64,000 bases of DNA from Kiloniellaceae bacterium (GTDB lineage: Bacteria; Pseudomonadota; Alphaproteobacteria; Kiloniellales; J153): contig JAJFGL010000006.1 in the NCBI GenBank assembly GCA_021776135.1, positions 47,199-111,198 on the forward strand, in the 5' to 3' direction. A model generated the notes under the pieces. The model made no database searches. It saw nothing but the letters and a program-made list of their open reading frames with translations, and was not told the origin of the DNA. Shown here in pieces: positions 29,660 to 39,232 of this stretch. Every line of letters begins with the position of its first letter. The first letter of the stretch is position 1. The position numbers and the translations under genes were made by a program.

Positions 29660-31402
29660 TCAAGCGGGTAAGACGCGCGCTGAAAACTTGCGCGCAAACC
29701 ACTGCATGACATAGCCGCGCGGCGCGTCGAGGCCGGTTATCAGATAACGCAGCGTGTATTCGTTGTTCAAGGTCGCCTCAAGCAGGCGCATGGCGCGCGG
29801 GGTGCCGCAAAACAGAACCCTGTCGCCCGGCCGCAAGGGCGCGCTCAGCGCCGGCATGACAAGGTGTTCCCGGTCCGATTCCATAACCAGCGGCAGGCAG
29901 GCGAGCCGCCGCTCCCGCGCCGCCGGGTCGCGCAGGATATCGCCCAGGGTCACCGTCATCCCATCCCGCAAGATGCCCGGCAGGGCATCGGCGCCGGTAC
30001 TGGCGTCCAGGGTCCAAAGTCTGGGCTGGGTGCCGCCCACGGTCTTGGCCAAGGCGTCGAACGCCGCGTTCACGCTCCCGTCCCGGGCCTGGAACACGGG
30101 TCCGTGCAGGCTCTCGAAAAACGTCTTGAGCAGGGGCGCGACCAGCAGGAACAGGATCCGCCGGGCGGAAACCAGGCTGGGCACCATGATAAAGCCCGCC
30201 CGCGCCGCCCGGAACACATCCCGATTGCGATAGCGGTTTTGCCGGACCAGGGTAAAGATATCCGGGTTCAAGGCGCGGGCGTTGAGCAAGATGCTTAGAT
30301 TTTCCGAATCGCTGTGGGTCCCGGCCACGATGCCGGTCGCGTCCTCAATTCCCGCTTTGAGCAGATTCTCCTGGCTGGCCCGGCCGACGATCATGCCATC
30401 GACGGGGGCATCCAGGGTCGAGGGATCGGGATCGATCACCAGAGTCGTGACGCCCTGCAAAATCAGGGAATCGCGTATCCAGTGACCCATACGCCCGAAT
30501 CCGCATAGAATCCACTTGCCCTTGGGCGGATTGCTCCGCTGATCCAGGGTCGCTCCCGGAGTGCCGGCGAGCCACTGGTTCAAGCTGTGGATCGTGGGGT
30601 TCTCGATTATCGCGGCCAGGTATTTCGCGTAGGTCTGAAACGGGTCGACGATGTGCACCTTGCCGCCCAGGGTGGACAGGGTCTCCTCGTATTCCTCCGA
30701 CGTCGATTGGACCATGATCGAGGCGTCTTTGTTGAGCAGGCTGGCGGTCACCGCGATCTTCAGATTGATTTCCTCATCCTGGGTCAGGGCGACCACGGCC
30801 TTGCAGTTGGGTTTCAGTAAACCGGCTTCGATCAAGTGCTCGGGGATCCGGGCATCGGCGCACAGCGCGGTCACGGGGGCCCGGTAATCGCGCAGCATCA
30901 GGGTATTCACGCGCTCCTGTTTCTTTTCCACGACGATTACGGTCAAGCCCGCGTCGCTCAGTCCGCGTGTCAAGAGGGCCCCGGTATTGCCAAATCCGCA
31001 AACGATGCAAAAAGGTTCGCTGAGCCGGGCCACTTCCTTGGCGAAGCGCCGCTCGGCGGCGGCGCGCTGAAAATCCTGGTTCTGCACCAGGCGGACGATG
31101 GAGCCGAGGGCGTAGAACCAGGCGATCACGCCGGCATACAACGACACGATGCCCCACATGCGCTGGGCCTCGGTATAGGTCTGCGGCAACTCGCCGAAAC
31201 CGGTCGTGGTCACGGTGTAGGCGAGAAAATAGAAGGCGTGGAAAAAACTCATGTGGGCCGGATTGCCTTGAGCGTCCATGCCGGGAATGAGAACCCAGCC
31301 GAACATGGAGGCGGCATAGACGGTAATCAGGACAATGATCGGCCGGCGCATATGGCGCAGAACGATGTAGGTGACCCGGCTCGATCTCGGCGCGTTTTCC
31401 AT
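29660..31402 (-). CDS. K+ channel with two RCK/TrkA-N-type domains
   Basis: pore TVTTTGFGELPQ; CGFGNTGALLTRGL and CGFGRMGHWIRDSL nucleotide-binding motifs. Confidence 0.88.
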   Translation of the reverse strand: MENAPRSSRVTYIVLRHMRRPIIVLITVYAASMFGWVLIPGMDAQGNPAHMSFFHAFYFLAYTVTTTGFGELPQTYTEAQRMWGIVSLYAGVIAWFYALGSIVRLVQNQDFQRAAAERRFAKEVARLSEPFCIVCGFGNTGALLTRGLSDAGLTVIVVEKKQERVNTLMLRDYRAPVTALCADARIPEHLIEAGLLKPNCKAVVALTQDEEINLKIAVTASLLNKDASIMVQSTSEEYEETLSTLGGKVHIVDPFQTYAKYLAAIIENPTIHSLNQWLAGTPGATLDQRSNPPKGKWILCGFGRMGHWIRDSLILQGVTTLVIDPDPSTLDAPVDGMIVGRASQENLLKAGIEDATGIVAGTHSDSENLSILLNARALNPDIFTLVRQNRYRNRDVFRAARAGFIMVPSLVSARRILFLLVAPLLKTFFESLHGPVFQARDGSVNAAFDALAKTVGGTQPRLWTLDASTGADALPGILRDGMTVTLGDILRDPAARERRLACLPLVMESDREHLVMPALSAPLRPGDRVLFCGTPRAMRLLEATLNNEYTLRYLITGLDAPRGYVMQWFARKFSARVLPA

Positions 31403-31410
31403 GGGTGTTC

Positions 31411-31794
31411 TTAGCGGCGGAGCATCAAGGTCTCGCTGGTCAACATGGTGACCGAGATGATGTTGGCGACCATGGCGCCGCCGGACAGCGACACGATGGT
31501 CGCCATCACGCTTGGAATCATCCCGACCTCGTTGACATGCACTGCGACCGCCCAGATGATCGCCGCCGCGATAAGCTGCAAATCGGCGACCAGGCTGGTG
31601 GCCAGCAACACCGCGCCGATCTGGGAGCGGTCGCCCAGCTTCAAGCCCGTGGCGATCAGGTTGACGACAATGACGAAAAACAATTCGACAATGCTGTGAT
31701 GATTGGGATCGTCGATCTCGCCGATGAAAAAGCCAAAATTCAGCGTCAGGGCGAGAACGGTGAAGAATCCGAAAATAACGCGTTCTAGGTTCAT
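31411..31794 (-). CDS. small integral membrane protein (DUF6394-like)
   Basis: MNLERVIFGFFTVLALTLNFGFFIGEIDDPNHHSIVELFFVIVVNLIATGLKLGDRS...; several hydrophobic segments; co-directional with the K+ channel. Confidence 0.7.
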   Translation of the reverse strand: MNLERVIFGFFTVLALTLNFGFFIGEIDDPNHHSIVELFFVIVVNLIATGLKLGDRSQIGAVLLATSLVADLQLIAAAIIWAVAVHVNEVGMIPSVMATIVSLSGGAMVANIISVTMLTSETLMLRR

Positions 31795-31922
31795 GCCGTC
31801 TGCCCCTCGGTTCGGCGCGGTTAGCGCCTTGGTAATCCTAGAATAGCACCAGTTCGGAGATTCCCTGAGTCCTAAGACGGCGGGATAGTGGGTATCGCAT
31901 TTGGCGCGGTAGTCCCACCGAT

Positions 31923-32016
31923 GCGTCCTTCGACAGGCTCAGGATGAGGATGATCTCGTATGGCATAAATAAATATCCTTATCCTGAGCCTCCTCATCCT
32001 GAGCCTGTCGAAGGAC
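31923..32016. repeat. inverted repeat GTCCTTCGACAGGCTCAGGATGAGGA / TCCTCATCCTGAGCCTGTCGAAGGAC
   Basis: Perfect ~26 bp inverted repeat with an additional partial ATCCTTATCCTGAGCCT unit inside. Confidence 0.9.
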
Positions 32017-32096
32017 GAGGACGCAACAGCGCCAAACCAAGCCATGTATCAGGTGAGATTTCTCCGCATGCCTTTGCCCTTCGGCAAGTACATAAC

Positions 32097-33494
32097 CTAG
32101 CCCAGTTTCCGCTTCCCGCCCTCGGGCGCATAGGGGTTTTCGCCTTTGCGCAGATTGATCCGGATCGGGGTGCCGGGCAGGTCGAAGTCCTCGCGCAGGC
32201 CGTTTTCCAGGTAGCGCAGATATGCCTCCGGCAAATCCTTGGACCGGGAACAGAACACGGCGAAGGTCGGCGGCCGGGCGCTGGCCTGGGTCATGTAGCG
32301 CAGCTTGATCCGCCGCCCTCCCGGCGCCGGCGGCGGATGGGCCTGAACCATGGCCGCCAGCCAGCGGTTGAGCACCGGGGTCGATATCCGCCGGTTCCAG
32401 ACCTCATAGGCCCCCAGCACCGCATCGAGCATGCGCTCCAGGTTCGACCCCCGCAGAGCCGAGACGGTGACCACCGGAATACCCCGGACCCGGGGCAGGG
32501 AACGCTCCAGCCGATCGTGCAGAGCCTTCAGGGTTTCCTCCCGGTTGGCGCAAGCGTCCCACTTGTTCACCGCGACGATCAAGGCCCGGCCTTCCTCGAT
32601 CACATGGGCGGCGATGGTCAGATCCTGCTTTTCCATGGCCATTTCGGCATCGACCATCAGGACCGCGACATGGGCGTATTTGATCGCCCGTATGGTGTCG
32701 GCGGCGGAAAGCTTTTCCAGGGACTTGCCGATCCGCGACCGGCGCCGCAGACCCGCCGTATCGATCAGGCGTATGGGCTGGTTCTTGTAGGACCACTCGA
32801 TGGCGATGGCATCGCGGGTGATACCGGCTTCCGGGCCGGTCAGCACCCGCTCGTCGTCCAGCAGCCGGTTGACCAGGGTCGATTTTCCGACGTTGGGCCG
32901 TCCGATAATGGCCAGTTGCAGGGTGCCGGCCGCCGGTTCGGCCTCTTCTTCCTCACCTTCACCCTCATCCTCCTTCGGGGCCGCTTCAAGTTCTCGAAGC
33001 CGGTCCTTGAGAACCTCGTGGAGGTCGGCCATGCCCAGGCCATGCTCGGCGGAAACGGCCACCGGATCGCCCAGGCCCAGCGCGTGGGCCTCCGCCGCGC
33101 CGGCCTCGGCCATGGCGCCCTCGCATTTATTGGCGACCAAAATGACCGGCGTTTCGGAGCGGCGCAGCAAATCGGCGAAATGCCGGTCGAGGGGCAAGAG
33201 CCCGGTCCGGGCATCGATCAAGAGCAGGGCCAGGTCGGCCTCAGCCAGGGCCCGCTCGCTTTGCGCTTGCATGCGCCGTTCCAAGGTGTCTTCGGCGGCG
33301 TCTTCCAGGCCGGCGGTATCGATGACGGTGAAGTCCAGATCATAGAGGCGCGCTTGACCCTCGCGCCGGTCCCGGGTCAGGCCAGGTTCCGGCGCGACCA
33401 AGGCCAGGCGCTTACCGACCAGCCGGTTGAACAGGGTGGACTTACCGACGTTAGGACGGCCCAGGATGGCGAGAGTAAAGGTCATGTCAGTCAT
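32097..33494 (-). CDS. der: ribosome biogenesis GTPase Der
   Basis: two GRPNVGKSTL G1 motifs; NKCEG and NKWD G4 motifs; KH-like C-terminus. Confidence 0.96.
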   Translation of the reverse strand: MTDMTFTLAILGRPNVGKSTLFNRLVGKRLALVAPEPGLTRDRREGQARLYDLDFTVIDTAGLEDAAEDTLERRMQAQSERALAEADLALLLIDARTGLLPLDRHFADLLRRSETPVILVANKCEGAMAEAGAAEAHALGLGDPVAVSAEHGLGMADLHEVLKDRLRELEAAPKEDEGEGEEEEAEPAAGTLQLAIIGRPNVGKSTLVNRLLDDERVLTGPEAGITRDAIAIEWSYKNQPIRLIDTAGLRRRSRIGKSLEKLSAADTIRAIKYAHVAVLMVDAEMAMEKQDLTIAAHVIEEGRALIVAVNKWDACANREETLKALHDRLERSLPRVRGIPVVTVSALRGSNLERMLDAVLGAYEVWNRRISTPVLNRWLAAMVQAHPPPAPGGRRIKLRYMTQASARPPTFAVFCSRSKDLPEAYLRYLENGLREDFDLPGTPIRINLRKGENPYAPEGGKRKLG

Positions 33495-33520
33495 TCAGGC
33501 AGCGCGCCTGTCAATCGCAA

Positions 33521-33794
33521 GCGTTAGAGCATGTTCCATTCATATTGACCCATTTGATGGCGCCAAATCAGTCCACTCAGTTAGGCACGGAACGCCGCGC
33601 GATGTGGGGCATCGGGCAAGTTCCGCAACGACGCCGATGGGCTGATTTGGCCCACCGGAGGCCGGTTTTTCGCGCCCGCCGGACGTCGTTACGGCCCCCT
33701 TGCAGTCATCAAGACCGCGGCGGGGGCCGCGCCTAGCCAGCAGACGCGAAAAACCGGTCAAATGGGTCAATATGAATGGAACATGCTCTAACGC
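33521..33794. repeat. palindromic element copy 3 (37-bp perfect terminal inverted repeats)
   Basis: 33521-33557 GCGTTAGAGCATGTTCCATTCATATTGACCCATTTGA is the exact reverse complement of 33758-33794; internal GATGTGGGGCATCG and AGACCGCGGC motifs shared with copies 1 and 2. Confidence 0.92.
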
Positions 33795-35122
33795 ATGGAG
33801 ACCAGGCTGCCGCCATCAGTCACGAAGTACAGCGCCTTGGCCGCGACGACCGGCGCGATGGTGACCGCGCCCGGCAAATCGATGGCGCCGATTATATCGC
33901 CCGTATAAGGCGAGACCGACAATCCCTTGCCATGGGAACCGGCGACGATCAAGCGGTCGCCCGCGAGCACCGGACCGACCCAATGAATCGGATCTTCTTG
34001 ATCGTCGGGATCCTCATAGCGTTCCAGGGGCCGAACCCAGCGTATGCGCCCGTCCCGGCGGGTCAGGGATACCAATTGCGCGTCATTGGTAAGTACGTAA
34101 AGGAAGTCGCCGCCAAGCCAGGGCATCTCGACACCGCCGATTTTGCGCTCCCAAACACGCAGGCCCCGGCGCAAATCCATGGCGATCATGCGCCCTGAAT
34201 GGCTGATCACGAAAACCATGTCCCTATCGATGACCGGCGCCCCGCGTATTTGCGCGATGTCCGCCAGCGGGTCGGTCCGGTTCACGGCGGCCAGGCTCTC
34301 GTTCCACAGGGGCCGGCCATTCTCGGCCAAGAGGGCGAAAACCTCCCCGGAAGAATAGGGCACCACCACGGTTGACCCCGACACCGCCAGACTGGCCGCG
34401 CCAAGAAGGCCGGTCGCTTCCTCGATGCCATTGTGCGTCCACAAGCGGCGGCCATCGCCGGCGCTCATGGCGATTGTCTGGTTGGTGATCGTGACCACGA
34501 AAACCCGGCCGCCATCGGCGGTCGGCGCGGCGCGCATAGGTCCCGGCACGCCTTGGCGCCAAAGAACCACGCCATCGGCGGCGTTCAGCGCGATCACCTC
34601 GGCAAAACCGGTGGACACGAACAGGCGGCCATCCGCATAGGCCAAACCGCCGCCGAAATATCCATCCTCCTCGAACTCGGGTTCAAGCTCCCGGCGCCAG
34701 AGGGTTTTCCCGCTTTCGGCGTCGAAGGCGGTCACGGTCGCGAGCGCGTCCATGCCATAGACCGTCCCGTCGACCACCAGCGGCTGCGCCAAGATGCGGC
34801 GGTCGCTCGCCGCCCCGACGCCCAAACTGCGGCTCCAAGCCCGCCGGGGATCGGGGGCGAGCGCGAGGTGATACGTGGCATGGGCGGAGCTGCCGCCGTA
34901 TTGGGTCCAACGCGCGTTTTCATAGGGCGCCGGAAGCAAGACGGGAACTTCCGCGACCGAAGCGTCCGGGCTCAAGCCGCGGTTGACGGTCAGGATGGAG
35001 ATACGCTCACCCGGCAGGATTTCCTCCGGCGGCGAACCGAACAAATCTTCCATGGTTTCGCAGCCCGATAGAAGCAGCGCGCCGGCAACGAAGCCCGCTA
35101 GGCGAATTCCACCAAGCCCCAC
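33788..35122 (-). CDS. bamB: outer membrane assembly protein BamB (PQQ-repeat)
   Basis: lipobox-like LLLSGCETMEDLFG; repeated YGMDALATVTAFDAESGKTLWRREL beta-propeller repeats; next to der. Confidence 0.9.
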   Translation of the reverse strand: MGLGGIRLAGFVAGALLLSGCETMEDLFGSPPEEILPGERISILTVNRGLSPDASVAEVPVLLPAPYENARWTQYGGSSAHATYHLALAPDPRRAWSRSLGVGAASDRRILAQPLVVDGTVYGMDALATVTAFDAESGKTLWRRELEPEFEEDGYFGGGLAYADGRLFVSTGFAEVIALNAADGVVLWRQGVPGPMRAAPTADGGRVFVVTITNQTIAMSAGDGRRLWTHNGIEEATGLLGAASLAVSGSTVVVPYSSGEVFALLAENGRPLWNESLAAVNRTDPLADIAQIRGAPVIDRDMVFVISHSGRMIAMDLRRGLRVWERKIGGVEMPWLGGDFLYVLTNDAQLVSLTRRDGRIRWVRPLERYEDPDDQEDPIHWVGPVLAGDRLIVAGSHGKGLSVSPYTGDIIGAIDLPGAVTIAPVVAAKALYFVTDGGSLVSMR

Positions 35123-35131
35123 AGCCGCCTC

Positions 35132-35776
35132 CTAGCTCTTCAAGGCCGCGAGCATCTGCGCCGCCCGGGCGCGCAGCCCGGAGGAAATCTCGCGGTCATC
35201 GGAAATCTTGGTATAGAGCTTCACCGCCGCCGCCTTATCGCCCCTGCGTAGCGCGAGAACCGCCATGAGCTCCCAAGCGGAGCCCCGGAAGGCCATGGCT
35301 TCGCCAGCCAGGGGCTCGAGCCGCGCCTGTAACGCGGCCGGATCGCCGGTGTCGATCCGATGCAACACGGACATCAGGGCCGCGATATCGCGAAACCCCG
35401 GCCCAAGCGCGCTGTTCGCCGCGATGCTGTCCCATATTGCGATGGCGCCATCCGGATCGCCGCCTTCCGCCATGAGGCGGGCGCGTTCCAGCGCCGCCAA
35501 ACCGGCGTAACCGCCATCGCCGGGCGCGCCGAAGCCGTCTAACTCCGCGATAGCCCCGGCAGGATCGCCGCCGCGCGCCGTGGCCAGGGCCGTGGCGAAG
35601 CGGTCCGACAAGCCTTCGCGCCGATCTTGGTCGTAAGCCCGCCAGGCCTGAATCCCGCCGACCGCCATAACTATGGCGGCGAAAAACGCGATAAAGACCT
35701 TGCCGTACTTCTTCCAGAGCTTTTCGAGGTTCTCGCGCCGGAGATCCTCATCGACTTCTCTGAACAGATCGGCCAC
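35132..35776 (-). CDS. YfgM-like TPR membrane protein
   Basis: MADLFREVDEDLRRENLEKLWKKYGKVFIAFFAAIVMAVGGIQAWRAYDQDRREGLSDRF; upstream of bamB. Confidence 0.85.
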   Translation of the reverse strand: MADLFREVDEDLRRENLEKLWKKYGKVFIAFFAAIVMAVGGIQAWRAYDQDRREGLSDRFATALATARGGDPAGAIAELDGFGAPGDGGYAGLAALERARLMAEGGDPDGAIAIWDSIAANSALGPGFRDIAALMSVLHRIDTGDPAALQARLEPLAGEAMAFRGSAWELMAVLALRRGDKAAAVKLYTKISDDREISSGLRARAAQMLAALKS

Positions 35777-35875
35777 GTAAAGCTTCCTCAGTATCGGGGT
35801 ATTATATCAAGGACCGTTGCTTAGCGGGAAGCCGCCCGCCAATCAACCGCTAAGCGCCCGCGGAAGCCTGAATCC

Positions 35876-36427
35876 TTAGGCCGCGCGCCACTTGATCGAG
35901 CAGCCCATGGCCGGAATCTGGTCCCTTGGCCCCTGGCCGGTTTCGGCGATTTGCGCCATGGCCCGATATAACTCGCGCTCGGCGCCCTCGACCAGGGTGG
36001 TCTTGGATTCATCCAAGCGGCCCCGGTATTGCAAGCCCAAATCCTTATCGAAGCCGAAAAAGTCCGGCGTGCACACGGCGCCATAGGCGCGGGCGGCCGC
36101 TTGAGTCCGGTCTATGACATAGGGGAAACCGAAGTCGTGCTCGGCCGCGAAGGCCTTCATATTCTCGAAGGAATCCTCGGGATAGGCATCGGTATCGTTG
36201 GCCATAACCGCGACCGCGCCGATCCCCTTGGGCCGCAAGGCGGCCACTTCGCCCACCAAGCGTCCGATAATCGATTTCACATAGGGGCAGTGATTGCAGA
36301 TGAACATGATCAGGGTGCCATTCGGGCCCCTGATCCGGTCCAGCGAATAAGATTGACCGTCCGTGCCTTCAAGCGTGAAATCCACCGCCTTCCAGCCGAA
36401 ATCGCATATCGGGCCTTGCGCAGCCAT
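35876..36427 (-). CDS. thioredoxin-fold (AhpC/TSA-like) protein
   Basis: FICNHCPYVKSIIGRLVGEVAAL; DFFGFDKDLGLQYRGRLDE. Confidence 0.85.
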   Translation of the reverse strand: MAAQGPICDFGWKAVDFTLEGTDGQSYSLDRIRGPNGTLIMFICNHCPYVKSIIGRLVGEVAALRPKGIGAVAVMANDTDAYPEDSFENMKAFAAEHDFGFPYVIDRTQAAARAYGAVCTPDFFGFDKDLGLQYRGRLDESKTTLVEGAERELYRAMAQIAETGQGPRDQIPAMGCSIKWRAA

Positions 36428-36633
36428 GGATCCTCTCCTCTTGGTCCGCCGGTAAAAGTTAACCCGATATTAACATGGGTTGCCGATAATTTAGCTCAAG
36501 TGCCTGGAATCCCCGCTTGGGTCCAGGCTTAGGACGGCTCAGGCAGGGCCAAAACCGCATAATCGTTCTATTTCATAGAGTTATACTTTTCTTCGATCTA
36601 GAACACGATCATGCCGGTAGCGGGAGTCAAGGT

Positions 36634-37221
36634 ATGGCACGCGCCGCGTTGCTTCTAGCATGTTTACTCGGCCTTTCTGGGTGCGCGGCGGTGGCGGGCA
36701 CCATAGTCGGCGCCAACGTGGCCACCGTGATCCATGCCGACAAGACGATCCCGGATATCGTTCTCAGCGAGCAGCGGGGGGAAAATTGCAGCCTGCTGCA
36801 CGCCGCGCGGAACGAGCCCTATTGCCAGCCGGCGCCGCCCGACCCGGCTGAGACCCTGGCCGCGCTGGCGAACAACCGGTATTGCTATCGCACCCTGGGC
36901 AGTATCGATTGTTACGACCGGCCCGATTTCATGGCCAGCGGACAGACACGGGTTAATTTCGCGGCCGGTTTTCTTCCCGCCAGCCGGGATCCGGCGCCCC
37001 TGGCCGGCATTCCCGCCCAGGCGGCCAAGGACGAAACGAATAGCGTGCCCATAGCTTCCGGCGCCCTCACTCCCCCAGCCAAGGCGGCAAGGACGAAGGG
37101 TGAGAGTGCGGCCGGCGATACCCACGCCGCGGCCCCGGCCAAGACCGATCCCAGATTGACGGGCACGCCCTTGGCCCAAGTCCCTCCCCTTGTCACCCTT
37201 CCAGGCCAAGGAACCTATTGA
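36634..37221 (+). CDS. uncharacterised lipoprotein
   Basis: MARAALLLACLLGLSGCAAVAG signal peptide with lipobox LSGC. Confidence 0.65.
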   Translation: MARAALLLACLLGLSGCAAVAGTIVGANVATVIHADKTIPDIVLSEQRGENCSLLHAARNEPYCQPAPPDPAETLAALANNRYCYRTLGSIDCYDRPDFMASGQTRVNFAAGFLPASRDPAPLAGIPAQAAKDETNSVPIASGALTPPAKAARTKGESAAGDTHAAAPAKTDPRLTGTPLAQVPPLVTLPGQGTY

Positions 37222-37329
37222 TCCTGGCTAGTGTGGACGGCTTATTGGCTATGTGACCTAGACGTACCGGCTGATTTCGGGAATGATAGGGCCCAATAAG
37301 AACGATATCAGGGGAGAAGCACCGGTCTC

Positions 37330-37665
37330 ATGGCGAAACTGTATCGAATCGCCGAAGCGCGCGGTCAGGCCGGGCCTACATTTTTCGACCGCAACGAACT
37401 TGGCCAACTGCTATCCCTTTATAGCCGCAGAGTTATTAGCGGCGAATGGCGCGATTACGCCATCGATCAAAAGAGCGGCAGCGCCGTGTTCTCGGTTTTC
37501 CGCCATAGCCAGGACGCCCCTCTGTTCCGCATCGCCAAGCGCGCCAACGGTAACCCGGCCCGGGATAAATACGTTGTCCAGCGTGGGCGCGAGACCCTGA
37601 AACAGGCGGCCAGCATGAGCGAAGCCCTATCGTTCTTCGGCACCGGCCTCACCCTCATCCGCTAG
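37330..37665 (+). CDS. DUF2794-like protein
   Basis: TFFDRNELGQLLSLYSRRVISGEWRDYAIDQKSGSAVFSVFRHS. Confidence 0.7.
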   Translation: MAKLYRIAEARGQAGPTFFDRNELGQLLSLYSRRVISGEWRDYAIDQKSGSAVFSVFRHSQDAPLFRIAKRANGNPARDKYVVQRGRETLKQAASMSEALSFFGTGLTLIR

Positions 37666-37733
37666 GAACCGGCGCTTATCCGTTAGTCCGGTAAGTCCCA
37701 GGAATAGCAAGGTTTTTGCCGAAGCTATTGCTT

Positions 37734-37770
37734 TGTCGCGTTTCAGACATGTTTTGTCGCGCCGGACGAA
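37734..37770 (+). promoter_or_regulatory. candidate AraC/GlxA-family operator, TGTCGC direct repeats 21 bp apart
   Basis: TGTCGC at 37734 and 37755; second half-site TGTCGC-GCCGGACG-AA fits TGTCGC-N8-AA, first ends CA. Confidence 0.55.
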
Positions 37771-37869
37771 GCCTGTCCGCCCCGTATTCTGCGGATATAC
37801 TTAGAACGACGGCAATTTCCGCCAGGGTCCGAACCTATGGGGCCCAGCCTTATACGTGGGGTTTGAGCA

Positions 37870-38577
37870 ATGTCCGAAGCGGACGATCTGGACCTGAATT
37901 CGTTGAGCGACGAAGAGCTCACGCAGCAGATGCACGACGATCTTTACGATGGCCTGAAGGAGGAAATCGAGGTAGGCGTCCATATCCTTCTGAACCGCGG
38001 CTGGACGCCCTACAGGACCCTGACCGAAGCCCTTGTCGAGGGCATGCGGATCGTCGGCATCGACTTCCGCGACGGCATTCTTTTCGTGCCCGAGGTCTTG
38101 CTGGCGGCCAACGCCATGAAGGCCGGGATGTCGATCCTGCGGCCCCTGCTGGCCGAGACCGGCGCCCCCGCCGTCGGCACCATGGTGATCGGCACGGTCA
38201 AGGGCGACATTCACGACATCGGCAAGAACCTGGTCGCCATGATGATGGAAGGGGCCGGTTTCGAAGTCATAAATATCGGCATCAACAATGCGGTCGAGGC
38301 CTATCTGGAGGCGATCGACGAGCATAAGCCCGACATCCTGGGTATGTCCGCCCTGCTGACCACGACCATGCCCTACATGAAGGTCGTGATCGATACCTTG
38401 AAGGAAAAAGGCATGCGCGACGACTATATCGTTCTGGTCGGCGGCGCGCCCTTGAACGAAGCCTTCGCCGAGGCTATCGGCGCCGACGCCTATTGCCGGG
38501 ACGCCGCCGTAACGGTCGAAACCGCCAAGGAGCTCATCGCGCGCAAACACAACGTGCGCGGCGGCAACGCGGCCTGA
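37870..38577 (+). CDS. corrinoid (B12-binding) methyltransferase protein
   Basis: GTVKGDIHDIGKNLVAMMMEGAGFEVINIG (DxHxxG cobalamin ligand motif); N-terminal helical cap. Confidence 0.93.
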   Translation: MSEADDLDLNSLSDEELTQQMHDDLYDGLKEEIEVGVHILLNRGWTPYRTLTEALVEGMRIVGIDFRDGILFVPEVLLAANAMKAGMSILRPLLAETGAPAVGTMVIGTVKGDIHDIGKNLVAMMMEGAGFEVINIGINNAVEAYLEAIDEHKPDILGMSALLTTTMPYMKVVIDTLKEKGMRDDYIVLVGGAPLNEAFAEAIGADAYCRDAAVTVETAKELIARKHNVRGGNAA

Positions 38578-38614
38578 CACCGCACCCTGGCCGGATAGCG
38601 GAAACACGAGTGCC

Positions 38615-39220
38615 ATGCCCGGGAACCCAAGCAGAGCGCGCACGCGGATCGTCGCCTGCGGCGCTTTGGCGCGCGAGATCGTGGACTTGATCCGCCTCAA
38701 TGGCTGGCACGGTATGTCCGTGACCTGTCTGCCGGCGATTTGGCACAATACCCCGGTGAAAATCCCCGAAGCCGTGCGCGCCAAGATTCGCGCCGCGAAG
38801 GCTGAAGGCTACGACCGGGTTTTGGTCGCCTACGGCGATTGCGGGACCGGCGGCTTGCTTGACCGGGTGTTGGAAGAAGAACAGGCGGCGCGCATCGGCG
38901 GGCCGCACTGTTATGCCTTCTATTCCGGGGTTAGCGACTTCATTGAAAGCGCCGATGCCGATCCAACCTGTTTCTATCTGACGGATTATCTGGCGCGGCA
39001 TTTCGACCGCTTGATTATCGAGGGCCTGGGCATCGACCGGCACCCGGAACTGCTGGAAGATTACTTCGGCAATTACACCAAGGTCGTCTACCTGGCGCAA
39101 AGCGAAGACGCGGCCCTAACCGAACGCGCCCAAGCCGCGGCCAAGCGGCTGGGATTAAAGTTCGAGCGGCGCTTTACCGGCTACGGCGAACTCGGCGATT
39201 TCTTGAACGAGGCGAACTAG
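38615..39220 (+). CDS. DUF1638-like protein
   Basis: RTRIVACGALAREIVDLIRLNGW; YGDCGTGGLLDRVLEEEQAARIGGPHCYAFYSG. Confidence 0.75.
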   Translation: MPGNPSRARTRIVACGALAREIVDLIRLNGWHGMSVTCLPAIWHNTPVKIPEAVRAKIRAAKAEGYDRVLVAYGDCGTGGLLDRVLEEEQAARIGGPHCYAFYSGVSDFIESADADPTCFYLTDYLARHFDRLIIEGLGIDRHPELLEDYFGNYTKVVYLAQSEDAALTERAQAAAKRLGLKFERRFTGYGELGDFLNEAN

Positions 39221-39232
39221 GACCTGTGGACA

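Noticed and set aside
31944-33527. 527-aa plus-strand ORF antisense to der
   Set aside because: The opposite strand carries the unmistakable Der GTPase; the antisense protein is GC-bias artefact and starts within a palindromic repeat.
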